A stretch of 64,000 nt of DNA from JACVRW01 sp963850205 (lineage in GTDB: Bacteria; Actinomycetota; Thermoleophilia; Solirubrobacterales; Thermoleophilaceae). Positions 45,927 to 58,901 of the stretch are shown one piece after another. The DNA lies in assembly GCA_963850205.1 (NCBI GenBank), contig CAWKKJ010000017.1:596242-660241 (forward strand). The letters are read 5' to 3'. The position numbers and the translations under genes are program-made. The notes under the pieces were generated by a model, which saw only the letters and a program-made list of their open reading frames with translations, was not told the DNA's origin and did no database searches. How positions within the stretch are numbered: the stretch's first letter is position 1; every line of letters starts with the position of its first letter.

Positions 45927-46794
45927 TCAGACCCCGTACGGCTCGTCCCGCTCGCGCACGGCCTCCCGCCAGCCCGCCTCCGCGGCCCGGCGCTGGAAGC
46001 CGTACCCCTCCGGGGTGTGGCGGGCGATGCCGTCGAAGTAGACGCCGAGGGCCTGCGTGGCCTGGAGGCCCTGGGCGTACCGGGCCTGGTTGATCAGCAG
46101 CTTCATCATCACCAGCTGGTTCACCGGCGTGAGCGCGACCCGCTCCAGCAGCGCCTCGAAGCGCTCGTCGAGCTCGGACGGGGGCGGGGCCTCGATGGCC
46201 AGCCCCCAGTCGAGGGCCGTTCCGCCGTCGATCAGATCGCCGGTGAACAGCAGGCGCTTGGCGCGCTGGTCGCCCACCCGATCGGCCCAGAGCGCGGAGG
46301 TGGGCACGCCCCAGGCCCGGGCGGGCGGGTAGCCGATGCGGGCGTCGGCGGCGATCACCAGCAGGTCGGAGCAGAGCGCCATGTCGGTGCCTCCCGCCAC
46401 GCAGAAGCCGTGCACCTTGCACAGCACGGGCTTGTCGGAGTGGAAGAGCGACATGAAGCCGCGCAGGTTGCGGCTCATCATCTGCCAGTCGGTCACCGGA
46501 TCCCAGGGGCGATCGGGGTCGTGGTTCTGCGCGATCGTTGCCGGGTCGACGGGGGAGCCGGTCGCGGCCGCCGTCGCCGAAGCCCTCAGCCGACTCCACC
46601 AGGTCGTAGCCGCCGCAGAAGCCCTTGCCGTTGCCGGCGAGGGCGATCACGTGCACCTTCGGGTCGAGGTTCGCCCGCTCCACCGCCTCGGCCAGCTCGC
46701 CGGGCATGGCGAGCGTGATGCCGTTGCCGCGCTCGGGCCGGTCGAGCGTGACCCGGGCGATCCGCCCGGCGACCTCGTAGGTCAGCGTGCTCAC
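45927..46794 (-). CDS. Enoyl-CoA hydratase/isomerase (crotonase family), one frame break
   Basis: From GTG at 46794: VSTLTYEVAGRIARVTLDRP, ERGNGITLAMPGELAEAVER, VIALAGNGKGFCGGYDLVES (first half of the oxyanion hole). The frame then breaks around 46565-46580, between GFGDGG and SPVDPATIAQNHDPDRPWDP. The rest (HGFCVAGGTDMALCSDLLVI) is canonical and ends PYGV at 45927. One extra base restores a 288-aa crotonase. Probably acts in beta-oxidation or a related acyl-CoA pathway with the adjacent dehydrogenase. Its GTG overlaps the stop of that gene. Confidence 0.87.
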
Positions 46795-48359
46795 GCCGCG
46801 AGCGCGCGCTCGAGGATCGCGCCCGTGTCGGCGCCGGCCGGCAGCGTGCCGAACACCCGGCCGCCGTCGCCCAGGCGGGCGGCGCAGAAGGCGTCGCTCA
46901 CCGCGGGCGGCACGTGGCGGACGAGCAGGCTGGCCTGCAGCGCCAGGGCCAGGTTCTCCACCACGCGGCGGGCCTCGAACTCGGGGTCGGCAGGCGCGGC
47001 CTGAAGGCGGTCGAGGTGGGCGTCGAGCGCGATGTTGGCCCCGCGGGCCAGCTCGCATTCGGCCAGAAAGGCGGGCAGGCCCTCGGGGTCGCGCAGCATG
47101 GCCCGCAGCACGTCGAGCGCGGCCACGTTGCCCGAGCCCTCCCAGATCGAGTTGAGCGGGGAGTCGCGGTACAGGCGCGGCATGCCCGACTCCTCCACGT
47201 AGCCGTTGCCGCCGAGGCACTCGAGCGCCTCGATCGCGTGCTGCGGCGCGCGCTTGCAGACCCAGTACTTCATGATCGCCGTGGCAAAGCGCCGGAAGGG
47301 AGCATCCTGCTCGTCGTAGGCCCGGGCCACGCGCATGGCCGCGGCGGTGGCCGCCTCGGACTCGAGCGCCAGGTCGCTGAGCACGTTGCGCATCAGCGGC
47401 TGGTCGGCCAGCAGCCGGCCGAACGCGCTGCGATGGCGGGCGTGGTGCAGCGCCTGGGCCAGCCCCCAGCGCATGGACGACGCCGAGCCGATCAGGCAGT
47501 CCAGGCGCGTGTGGTTGACCATGCGGATGATGGTCCGGACCCCATGTCCCTCCTCGCCTATGAGGCGGGCTCGGACGCCGTGGAGCTCCACCTCGCTCGA
47601 GGGCAGCGACCGGGTGCCGAGCTTGTCCTTCAGGCGCTGGATGCGAAAGCCGGGATCGCTCGACTCGAACAGGAGGCACGAGAGCCCGCCAGGGGCCTGG
47701 GCCAGCGTGAGGAAGACGTCGCAGGACGGATAGGAGCAGAACCACTTGTGGCCGCTGACCAGGTACTCGCCGTCGCCGGCCGGCTCGGCCCGGGTGGTGT
47801 TGGCCCGCACGTCGGAGCCGCCCTGCTTCTCGGTCATGGCCATGCCGGCCAGCGCGCCTCCGGCGTAGGACGGGCGGGTCAGGCGGGGTTCCCACTCGGT
47901 GGCCAGCTCGGGGCTCTCGCGCAGCGCCGGGACGGCGGAGTAGGTCATCGAGACCGGGCACATCACGCCCGCGTTCACCTGGCTCCAGACGGACATCAGC
48001 GCTCCCCGCACCACGTGCGCGCCCGGCTGGGGATCGCGCCAGGGAAGGCAGTGGATCTCGCGCTCGATGGCCTGGCGCAGCGCCCAGTGCCAGGAAGGGT
48101 CGAGGTCCACGCGGTCGACGCGGTTGCCGTAACGGTCGTGGGTGCGCAGCACCGGCTCGTTCCTCTCGGCTCGCTCGGAATGCTCCAGGGCCTCGGGGCT
48201 GCCCGCCAGCTCGCCCGTGTCCCGCAGGCGGTCGACACCCCAACCTCCGCCCTCGCGCTCGAGCGCCTCGCGCAGGGGCAGGTCGGCCTCGAAGACGTTG
48301 TAGGGCGCGAGCGGCGGCGCCTGGTTGGTTACGTCATGCGTGGACGCGGGCGTGAGCAT
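46791..48359 (-). CDS. AidB-like acyl-CoA dehydrogenase
   Basis: 522 aa from ATG at 48359. PPLAPYNVFEADLPLREALE is the AidB-type N-terminus. MTEKQGGSDVRANTTRAEP lies near the FAD site. GSASSMRWGLAQALHHARHR and ECLGGNGYVEESGMPRLYRD follow, and SPLNSIWEGSGNVAALDVLR is the family signature. Members include E. coli AidB (alkylation response) and acyl-CoA dehydrogenases; which role applies here is open. In operon with tetR upstream (26-base overlap) and crotonase downstream (4-base overlap). Confidence 0.92.
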   Translation of the reverse strand: MLTPASTHDVTNQAPPLAPYNVFEADLPLREALEREGGGWGVDRLRDTGELAGSPEALEHSERAERNEPVLRTHDRYGNRVDRVDLDPSWHWALRQAIEREIHCLPWRDPQPGAHVVRGALMSVWSQVNAGVMCPVSMTYSAVPALRESPELATEWEPRLTRPSYAGGALAGMAMTEKQGGSDVRANTTRAEPAGDGEYLVSGHKWFCSYPSCDVFLTLAQAPGGLSCLLFESSDPGFRIQRLKDKLGTRSLPSSEVELHGVRARLIGEEGHGVRTIIRMVNHTRLDCLIGSASSMRWGLAQALHHARHRSAFGRLLADQPLMRNVLSDLALESEAATAAAMRVARAYDEQDAPFRRFATAIMKYWVCKRAPQHAIEALECLGGNGYVEESGMPRLYRDSPLNSIWEGSGNVAALDVLRAMLRDPEGLPAFLAECELARGANIALDAHLDRLQAAPADPEFEARRVVENLALALQASLLVRHVPPAVSDAFCAARLGDGGRVFGTLPAGADTGAILERALAA

Positions 48360-48957
48360 GCGGGAGAGCCTCCTGGCTGAACTGGACGAGGGTGGCGACG
48401 AGCGCCTCCTTGGGGGCGGCATCGCGAGTAGAGAGCGGACCGACGAGGGCCTCGCCGAGCGCGCCCACCAGCGCGGCGGCGACGGTCCGGGTGTCGTGGG
48501 GGCGAAGCTCGCCCTCGGTGACCCCGTCCTCGAGGACGCGAGCGAAGGCGTCGCGGTAGCCCACGCGCAGGCGCAGCCGCTCCGCCTCCACGGCCGGATC
48601 CACCGGCTCGGCGATCTGCGCGTAGGCCAGCACGGGCCCCGCGAGCGCGCGCCGGCAGAAGGCCTCGACCGCGGCCGCCACCCGCTCCGCCGCCGGCCGG
48701 CCGTCCGCCTCCGACACCGCCACCACCACGTCGAGCTCGGGCTGCGCGGCCCGGCGGAAGACCTCGGCGAACAGCGCGCCCTTGGAGGGGAAGTGGCGAT
48801 AGACGGTGCCCACGGCCACGCCCGCCCGCCCGGCCACGCGCTGCACGCCTGCGGAGCCGTAGCCCGCCTCCGCGACCTGGTCCAGCGCGGCCGCGGCGAT
48901 CGCCTCGCGCGTCGCCGCCTTGCGGGCCTCGGTGCGGTGGGTCGGCCGGTAGGGCAT
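48334..48957 (-). CDS. TetR-family transcriptional regulator
   Basis: 207 aa. N-terminal HTH: KAATREAIAAAALDQVAEAG, VQRVAGRAGVAVGTVYRHFP, SKGALFAEVFRRAAQ. The C-terminal ligand domain is helical. First gene of the operon with the AidB-like dehydrogenase and the crotonase. A perfect 16-base palindrome begins 11 bases upstream of its start, so autoregulation with an acyl-CoA-type inducer is a reasonable inference. Confidence 0.93.
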   Translation of the reverse strand: MPYRPTHRTEARKAATREAIAAAALDQVAEAGYGSAGVQRVAGRAGVAVGTVYRHFPSKGALFAEVFRRAAQPELDVVVAVSEADGRPAAERVAAAVEAFCRRALAGPVLAYAQIAEPVDPAVEAERLRLRVGYRDAFARVLEDGVTEGELRPHDTRTVAAALVGALGEALVGPLSTRDAAPKEALVATLVQFSQEALPHAHARVHA

Positions 48958-48967
48958 CGCCCAACAA

Positions 48968-48983
48968 GTGAATCATGATTCAC
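48968..48983. promoter_or_regulatory. TetR operator candidate (perfect palindrome)
   Basis: GTGAATCATGATTCAC is a perfect 16-base palindrome, strikingly AT-rich for this genome. It lies between the divergent tetR (start 48957) and phoD (start 49059). Size, symmetry and position fit a TetR-family operator. Confidence 0.75.
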
Positions 48984-50577
48984 AGCTTCGAGCAAGGGGC
49001 CGGGCTGCCTCTGACGTGGGTTGACTCCCGGCCCTCGCCGCGGATAGCGTCACCCGTGATGCGTGCTCGCGTGGTGGCGGCAACTGGGGTCGTGGCCGGG
49101 ATCCTCCTGGCGGCGGCCCCCGGCGCCGCGGCCAACGGCGGGAACGCCCGCTTCAGCGACGGCGTGACGGCCGGCGACGTGACGCGGTCCTCCGCCATCC
49201 TCTGGGGCCACGCCGACCGGTCCTCCGCCGTGGTGCTCGAGCTGGCCCGCGACCGTCGCCTGGACAGGGGCCTGCGCCGGTTCGCGCTCCTGGCCCGCCG
49301 CTCGGACGACTACACCGTGCAGCGCAGGGTCGGCGGCCTGGAGCCCGGGACCCGCTACTGGTACCGCTTCCGTGCGGGCAGGGGTCGCAGCGCGCTGGGC
49401 ACGTTCACCACCGCTCCGCGCCCGGGAGCGAACGCCACCGTCGAGTTCGCCTGGACCGGGGACACCGACTTCAACACCGGTCCGGGACAGGCGCGCCCGT
49501 ACTGGAACGGCGGCGGGGTGTTCGCCCGCATGCGGGCCGAGGGCAACGACTTCAACGTCCACCTCGGCGACACCATGTACTCCGACAGCGAGATCCCGGG
49601 GCGCCTGCGGCCGATCGCGCTCAGCGTCCGCCAGAAGTGGGCCAAGTACAAGGTGAACATCGGCAACGACGCGCTCCGCTCCGTGCGCCGGACCGCGGGC
49701 TTCTACTCGCACTGGGACGACCACGAGTTCATCAACGACTTCGCGCCGCCCGAGAACAGCTTCTCGGGGGGTGACTACACGGTCGATATCAACGGCCGGG
49801 TGCTCTACCGGCGCGGTGTGCGCGCCTTCCGCGACTACGCGCCGGTGGCCTACTCGCGGCGTAACGGCCTGTACCGGAAGATCCGCTGGGGCCGCAACCT
49901 CGAGCTCTTCTTCCTCGACGAGCGCTCCTTCCGCAGCGCCAAGGCCGACGAAGGCAGCGTCTGCGACAACCCCCAGACCGGGGAGTCGGACCTGGCGCCC
50001 ACGGGGCCGCAGAGCGTCCGCAGCGTCTTCAGCGCCGTGGTGCCCTCGCTGGCGGCGCCGGTGTCGCAGGCCTGCCTGGACGCGATCGCCAGTCCCGATC
50101 GAACCTACCTGGGCCGGCGGCAGCTGACCCGCTTCGTGCGTGACGTCCGGCGCTCGCGGGCCCGCTTCAAGGTCATCATGAACGAGCTGCCGATCCAGCA
50201 GTACTACATCCTGCCGTACGACCGCTGGGAGGGCTACGAGTTCGAGCGCCGGCGCGTCCTGCGCGCGCTGCAGGACGTGGACAACGTGATCTTCCTCACC
50301 GCCGACGTCCACGCCACGCTCGTCAACGACGCCCGCTTCCAGACGCTCGAGCCGGGCGGCCCGCGTGACAGCGGCATCCTGGACGTGACCGTCGGACCAG
50401 CTGCCACCGCCAACTACGGCCTGGAGATCTCCGACGCGACCGAGGTGCCGGGCGCCGGCGACCTGGTGGATACGGCGTTCCTCGAGCCCCAGCCGCCCAC
50501 CGGCGTGGGCATGTCCTGCTCGATCCTGGACCGCTACAGCTACGGGCAGGTAAGGGTGACGGCCGAGCGCCTGACCA

Positions 50578-53022
<2,445 letters not shown>

Positions 53023-53028
53023 GCGTGC

Positions 53029-53439
53029 CTAGCTGATCTCTTGGATGCGGACCATGTTGCCCGCGGGATCGCGGAGGGCGCAGTCGCGAGTCCCCCACGG
53101 CGTCTCGGTCGGCTCCTGGACCACCTCGACGTCGCTGGCCTGGATCTTCTCGAAGGTGGCGTCGAGGTCGGTGGTAGCCAGCATCAGCATGGCGTAGGTC
53201 CCCTTGGCCATCATCTCGGCGATGGTGCGGCGCTCGTCGTCGGTGATACCGGGGTTGGCGCCGGGCGGGTCCAGGACGATGGAGGTACCGGGCTGGTTGG
53301 GAGGGCCGACGGTGATCCAGCGCATCCCGTCCTTGCCGACGTCGTTGCGGACCTCGAAGCCCAGCGTGTCTCGGTAGAAGGCCAATGCGGCTTCGGGGTC
53401 GTCGTGTGGAAGGAAGCTGGCGTGAATGGTGATGTCCAT
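53029..53439 (-). CDS. VOC/glyoxalase-family protein
   Basis: 136 aa from ATG at 53439 (GTG at 53448 adds three codons). DITIHASFLPHDDPEAALAF, YRDTLGFEVRNDVGKDGMRW, VGPPNQPGTSIVLDPPGANP, EPTETPWGTRDCALRDPAGN. Single VOC domain of the type frequently placed between an AraC regulator and a UvrA2-like gene in actinobacteria. Might sequester or modify a drug or metabolite; no direct evidence. Confidence 0.88.
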   Translation of the reverse strand: MDITIHASFLPHDDPEAALAFYRDTLGFEVRNDVGKDGMRWITVGPPNQPGTSIVLDPPGANPGITDDERRTIAEMMAKGTYAMLMLATTDLDATFEKIQASDVEVVQEPTETPWGTRDCALRDPAGNMVRIQEIS

Positions 53440-53449
53440 GGCGGTCACG

Positions 53450-53893
<444 letters not shown>

Positions 53894-53924
53894 CCGCGAG
53901 ATCGTGCCACATAGGACCGTGGTG

Positions 53925-55656
53925 CTAGGGCAGGACGCTCAGCACCACGGGCTCCCCGCGCAGCTCGACGCTGATGCGCTCGGGGCTGGTCAGCGTCTCC
54001 ACCGGCTGGGGCGACGAGGCGGGGTGGTAGCGGACCACCTGGCGCGGCGGGGCCCCCAGGGCCACCTCCACCCGGTCGGGCGCCGGGACCTGCGGGCAGG
54101 CGTCGGACGGTGGGCAGCCGGTGTCCCAGATGCTGACGTTGCGCCACAGGGCGATCAGCAGCCTCCCGTCCGGAGCGCGGAAGGCCAGCCTCTGCACGTC
54201 GGGGCCGGCGTCGTCGAGCGCCAGCCGCTCCGAGGCGGAGCCGTTGTCGGCCCCGTTGGTCATGAGCGCCGAGGTGAAGTTGTGCATCGCCAGCGCCACC
54301 GGCTTGGGCCGCCAGAGGCAGTCCCAGAACCCGAAATGGCCCTCACGCTCGGTCAGCGGCGCGCACGTGGTGGCGCCGTCGTCGGCCTGGTCCACCAGCG
54401 TGTAGAAGTCGGTCCGGCGGATGCCCAGGCGATAGTGCTCGAGCACCATCCGCAGGCTGTAGACCGCCTGGGTGGCCTCGTCGACAGGGCGGTTCCCGTC
54501 GCTCGGCGGAACGTCGAGCGCCGTGTGGTAGCCCACCTCGGTCGCCTGGCAGGGCTTCGGCCCTGCGGTGGCAGCGCAGTCGGCGAAGGCCGGCCCCATC
54601 CCGGGACCGCCGGCGCCGGGCGCGCCGTTTCCGCGGTAGGGGTGAAAGTTGCCGTAGTCGATCCACGGGCTCACGTCGCCCACCCGGCGCGCGCCGTCGC
54701 GGCCGAAGCTGGGCCCGACGACCGGCTTGCCGGAAAGCAGCGGGTCGTTCTCGACCTCTTCGTGCAGGTAGCGGACCTGATCTCGCAGCCGCTGGGGCCA
54801 GGTGGGCTCGGCCTGGCGCCCCGCCTCGGCTTCCGACTCGTCGCTGGGAGCGGCGCACTGCGGGTCGCGGCCGTCGGCGGAGTCGTCGGAGTCGTTGTCG
54901 TGGTCGTCGCTGCAGAACGGCTCCGGCGTGTAGGCGTCCGGCTCGTTGACGTGCTCGATGCCGTCGACCACCGAGCGCAGCGTCGCGTCGTCGCGCAGGC
55001 GCTGGAGCAATTGATCGACCAGCGCGTTGCCGTAGCGCAGGTCGAGGCCGCCCATCGTGACCCTGATGTCCGTGCTGGTGGCCAGGTCGCGGTAGAAGTT
55101 GCGCTGGGTCGTCTGCCAGGTCGGGCCGAGACCGTCCCTGATGTGGCGGATCCCCATGAAGGCCAGGGCCGCCTTGATCTGCGGGTAGTCGTCCTGGTTG
55201 GTGTACTTGTAGGCGGTGCGGGTGTTGATGCCGATCGTGTCGCCGAGCCGCCGGCTGGGCGGGGCGTCGACCAGCGGCGGCCGGCGGGTGGTGAAGCGCT
55301 CATAGTCGGTGCCCAGCTGCGCGCCGGTCCTGTCCGCCCAGCCTCCGGCGCTCTCGAGGCGGAACTCGTAGGCGGTCCCCGGCTCGAGGCCGTGCACGCG
55401 CTCGGCCCCGATGTCGATCAGCCCCGCTCCCGGGATGGCGTCGGCACACGAGAAGGGATGCAGCGGTCCCCGCTTCCAGTCGGCGGCCCCGGCCCTGCGC
55501 CAGGCGTAGCGGTAGGCGCCGCTGTCGCCGGCCTCGCAGCTGCCCTTCGCGTTCAATGTGGCCACGGAGTGGCCCACGACGGTGGCGGGCTCGGTCTCGG
55601 CGTAGCAGCCGCAGAAGAGCAGCCCGGCTGACGACAAGAACGAACGCTGGTCTCAT
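53925..55656 (-). CDS. Exported glycoside hydrolase-like (clan A-type barrel) protein, lipoprotein signal, N-terminal frame break
   Basis: About 575 aa. ATG at 55656 (MRPAFVLVV) lies one base after the flippase stop codon. After one frame change near 55634 it runs on into SSAGLLFCGCYAETEP, giving a lipobox-like LLFC; TTG at 55637 is the alternative start. A fibronectin-like N-terminal part (VHGLEPGTAYEFRLESAG) follows. Then comes a TIM barrel with acid/base Glu in GIEHVNEPDAYTPEPF and probable nucleophile in CQATEVGYHTALD (clan GH-A pattern, as in GH39/GH5). It likely trims the polysaccharide made by this locus. Substrate unknown. Confidence 0.75.
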
Positions 55657-55657
55657 C

Positions 55658-57016
55658 TCATGAGGTAAGGGCCCGGACCCGGGCCGGCGTGGGCAGGAAG
55701 GCGCTCCAGGACAGCCCGGAGATCGCCTTGTACACGATCAGCGTGGCGATGAAGATCGTGGCGTAGGAGGCGGTGGAGACCAGCGCGGCCGCCGTGACCC
55801 CGCCCGAGCGCAGGAAGACGAGCAGGCCGACCACCGTGACGACCATTCCCAGGACCTGGGCCATCGTGGCGGTGAATGGTCGCCCTGCGGCAAAGACCCC
55901 GGCGCTGAGGATCAGCGAGGCGGCGAACAGCACCGCGCCCGGCAGAAGCAGGATCAACGGCTCGGCGGCGTCCTCGAAGCGGTCCCCGTAGACCAACCCC
56001 AGCAACGGCTTGGCGAACAGGCCGAGCGCCAGCGCCGCCGCGCCGGCGATCGCCAGCGAGGCCCACAGCGAGCCGATCACCTTGATCGGGCCCCGCTCCG
56101 GCTCCCGGGCGGCTGCGGGCAGCACCAGCCCGGCGAACGTGCTGGAGAGCTGGTAGACGATCAGCGAGACGTTCGTGGCCACCGAGTACAGCCCGACGCT
56201 GCTCGCGCTGACGAAGGCGGGCAGCATCGCCACGTCCAGCCGGGCGGTCACGTTGTTGGCCACGGTGGTGCCCTGCCCGCGGACGCCGTACCAGAGCGAG
56301 CTGAGCCCCAGCCGCAGCGCGGGGCGCCCCACGCCGATCCGAGCCAGAGCCCGGCCCATCCCGACCGCCAGCGCGATGCCGCTTCCCGCGATGGCCACGA
56401 TGAGAGCGCTCTTGATGGTCAGCTCATCCTGCCACCACAGGATCACCAGCCCGACCATGGTGAGCAGCGGCTGGGCCAGCCGCAGGGCGTTGTAGACGAA
56501 GAAGTCCTGGACGCCGAGCAGCAGCCCGTAATTCAGCTCCAAGCCCACCACCAGGGCGATCGCGAAGACAAACCAGCGCCCCAGCGAGACGGCTTCGTCG
56601 CCGTCCACGGCGAAGATCGTGGGCAAAAGCAGCTCGGTGACGGCGATGGCCACGGCGGTCAGGGGAATCAGCATCAGGGTCCAGGTGGTGAGCAGGCGGG
56701 GACCGTCCTGCGGCCGGCGCGCGATGTAGTAGCTCAGGCTCTGGGCCACCCCCAGGGCGAAGAGGAAGCCGGCGAGCTGGATCACGGTGGCCAGCGCCAC
56801 CGTGATGCCGCGGCCGCTGGGCCCGAGGGCGCGCGCGATCACCACGCCGCTCACCAGGTTGGCCACCAGCGTGAGGGCGGAGAAGAGGTAGGTGACGAGC
56901 CCTGCGCGCACGAGGCCGCGATCGAGCAGACGGCGCACGGCGCTGCGGGGAAGCGCCAGCTCGGGGTCCTGCGCCGGGCTGCGCGCGGGAACGTCGCTCA
57001 GGTCATCGGCCGGCAA
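55658..57016 (-). CDS. Polysaccharide flippase (Wzx/MOP family)
   Basis: 452 aa from TTG at 57016, with about 12-14 membrane helices. LVTYLFSALTLVANLVSGVV is the first, ALGPSGRGITVALATVIQLA is the conserved MATE-like segment. VANNVTARLDVAMLPAFVSA and SVGLYSVATNVSLIVYQLSS are hallmark lipid-linked oligosaccharide flippase motifs. Moves undecaprenyl-linked repeat units across the membrane. Between the GT4 gene (4-base gap) and the glycosidase gene. Confidence 0.87.
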   Translation of the reverse strand: MPADDLSDVPARSPAQDPELALPRSAVRRLLDRGLVRAGLVTYLFSALTLVANLVSGVVIARALGPSGRGITVALATVIQLAGFLFALGVAQSLSYYIARRPQDGPRLLTTWTLMLIPLTAVAIAVTELLLPTIFAVDGDEAVSLGRWFVFAIALVVGLELNYGLLLGVQDFFVYNALRLAQPLLTMVGLVILWWQDELTIKSALIVAIAGSGIALAVGMGRALARIGVGRPALRLGLSSLWYGVRGQGTTVANNVTARLDVAMLPAFVSASSVGLYSVATNVSLIVYQLSSTFAGLVLPAAAREPERGPIKVIGSLWASLAIAGAAALALGLFAKPLLGLVYGDRFEDAAEPLILLLPGAVLFAASLILSAGVFAAGRPFTATMAQVLGMVVTVVGLLVFLRSGGVTAAALVSTASYATIFIATLIVYKAISGLSWSAFLPTPARVRALTS

Positions 57017-57020
57017 CGGG

Positions 57021-58118
57021 TCACGCCAGGGCGCCGGCCTGCTGCCTGCAGATCCCCTCGACGACCTCCGACATGCGTGATTGGAACGCGCTGCGGCCGA
57101 AGCGCATCGCGTGAGCCCGGATGGCCTCCGGGTCGAAGCTGCTGAAGTCCTCACGCAGCGCGCGGGCGAGGGCGCGCGGGTCCTCGCTGTCGACCAGCAG
57201 GCCGGTCTCGCCGTGCACCACGGTCTCGCGCGGGCCTCCGGCGTCGAGCGCGACCACCGGCCTGCCGGCCGCCTGGGCCTCGACCGCCGCGATGCCGAAC
57301 TCCTCGATGTTCGGCACCACCAGGGCGGCGGCCTCGGCGTACACGCGCGCCAGGGCGGGGGAGTCGATTCGCCCGAGGAAATCGACCCGGTCCCCGTAGC
57401 GCGCCGCCAGCCGCCGCAGCTCGGGTCCCGTACCCACCACCTTCATCGGCCTGCCGGCGGCCAGGGCCGCCTCGATGGCCGCCTGGGGGCGTTTGTGGCG
57501 CAGCAGCTCACCCACGAACAGCACGTAGTCCTCCGGTTCGCCCACCGAGAAGCGCTCGACGTCCACCGGCGGGTGCACCACCACGGCGTCGCGTCCCCAG
57601 AAGCGGCGGATGCGTTGCCGCGTGAGCTCGCTGTTGGCCACGTACTGATCCACGTCGCGGGCTGCGCGCCGGTCGAAGACCCGCTGCCGGCGAAGCACCT
57701 GGCGCAGCATCGGCCGCAGCGGCCGCGCCGCGTGCCTGAGCGTGTCGGCATTCTCGTGCCAGGCGTAGCGGAAGGGCGAGTGGCAGTAGCACACATGCTT
57801 GGCCCCGCGCGGCTTGCGCACGCCGTGGGCGAAGGCGCTGCTGCTGGAGATGATGCCGTCGAAGCCCTCGAGGTCGAGCCGGCGGACGGCGGTGGGAAAC
57901 ACCGGCAGGCCGGCGCGGAAGTTGCGCTGGTGGACGCCGAGGCGCTGGAGCGGCGAGGTGCGCACCGCCCTGCCCGCGAAGCGCTGCTCGGTGCCGGCCT
58001 CGTCGTAGATCAGGGTCACGATCGGCGCCTCGGGCCAGACCTCGGCCATGGCGGCGAAGGTCCGCTCGGCGCCGCGCATGACGAGCAGGTAGTCGTGCAC
58101 GAGGGCGATTGGGGACAT
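57021..58118 (-). CDS. Glycosyltransferase family 4
   Basis: 365 aa from ATG at 58118. PIALVHDYLLVMRGAERTFA at the N-terminus (G-G/A-E-R acceptor loop), CYCHSPFRYAWHE, donor-domain VLFVGELLRHKRPQAAIEAA, VVPNIEEFGIAAVEAQAAGR and PVVALDAGGPRETVVHGETG with the E-x7-E pattern. GT-B fold retaining transferase, possibly a mannosyltransferase-like enzyme. Upstream of the flippase. Confidence 0.9.
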   Translation of the reverse strand: MSPIALVHDYLLVMRGAERTFAAMAEVWPEAPIVTLIYDEAGTEQRFAGRAVRTSPLQRLGVHQRNFRAGLPVFPTAVRRLDLEGFDGIISSSSAFAHGVRKPRGAKHVCYCHSPFRYAWHENADTLRHAARPLRPMLRQVLRRQRVFDRRAARDVDQYVANSELTRQRIRRFWGRDAVVVHPPVDVERFSVGEPEDYVLFVGELLRHKRPQAAIEAALAAGRPMKVVGTGPELRRLAARYGDRVDFLGRIDSPALARVYAEAAALVVPNIEEFGIAAVEAQAAGRPVVALDAGGPRETVVHGETGLLVDSEDPRALARALREDFSSFDPEAIRAHAMRFGRSAFQSRMSEVVEGICRQQAGALA

Positions 58119-58193
58119 GGGGCCGGGGAAGGATATGCCCGAAGCCCTACTGCTCGTGCCGATTGCTGTCCGGGCTATCATCGCCGCCGCGCG

Positions 58194-58901
58194 ATGAGCC
58201 TCTACGGCAGGGTGAATCAGGTCTATCGCCGGCTGCCCGAGCCGGCCCGGCGCTGGGCGGTCGAACGCTCGCCGGCGCCCGTCCGGCAGCTGCGCCACCG
58301 CGTGGTCTCGCGGCTGGAACGCGGCGCGGACGCGGACGAGATCTACGACGGGCGCTACTACGCCGAGGTGGTGGACCCCCTGATGGCCACCTCGGCCGGT
58401 CCGATCGCCGACTCGATCGCCTGCGAGTTCAGCGCCGGCTCGGTGATCGACGTGGGCTGCGGGTCGGGCGCCCTGATGCTCGCGCTCGAGCGTCTCGGCA
58501 TCCGCAGCCTCGGCTTCGACCGCTCGAGCGCCTCGCTCGAGCGCTGCGCCGCGCGGGGGCTCACGGTCCACCGGCTCGACATCATGCGCGATCCCTTTCC
58601 CTCCGACCGTGCCGACCTGGTGGTGAGCACCGAGGTGGCTGAGCACCTCCCGGAGGCCGCGGCCGACCGCTTCGTCGATCTGCTCACGACGCTGGCGCCC
58701 CGGGCGCTGGTGACGGCTGCGCTGCCCGGCTCGGGCGGCAAGGACCACGTGAACGAGCAGCCGAACGAGTATTGGGCCGCGAAGTTCGCCGCGCGCGGCT
58801 GGCGCCGGGAGGAGGAGTGGGCGCGAGACCTGCGGACGCAGTGGAGCGCCGCCGGCGTCGACGAGGCCTTCTTCAAGTCGCTGATGATCTTCCGCTCGTG
58901 A
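58194..58901 (+). CDS. SAM-dependent methyltransferase (surface-glycan locus)
   Basis: 235 aa from ATG at 58194. Motif I is GSVIDVGCGSGALMLALERL, then SLGFDRSSASLERCAARGLT and ADLVVSTEVAEHLPEAAADR. The C-terminal HVNEQPNEYWAAKFAARGWR is shared with many glycan-cluster methyltransferases. Probably methylates a sugar or modifies a capsule unit. Divergent from the GT4 gene; GTGA overlap with the next methyltransferase. Confidence 0.86.
   Translation: MSLYGRVNQVYRRLPEPARRWAVERSPAPVRQLRHRVVSRLERGADADEIYDGRYYAEVVDPLMATSAGPIADSIACEFSAGSVIDVGCGSGALMLALERLGIRSLGFDRSSASLERCAARGLTVHRLDIMRDPFPSDRADLVVSTEVAEHLPEAAADRFVDLLTTLAPRALVTAALPGSGGKDHVNEQPNEYWAAKFAARGWRREEEWARDLRTQWSAAGVDEAFFKSLMIFRS

Noticed and set aside
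45818..46093. Plus-strand ORF after the VOC gene
   Set aside because: It has no family signature and runs into the antisense of the crotonase gene; probably chance.
45448..48243. 931-codon minus-strand open frame across crotonase and dehydrogenase genes
   Set aside because: Only its crotonase N-terminal part is real; the remainder is the wrong frame of the AidB-like gene (R/P/G-rich).
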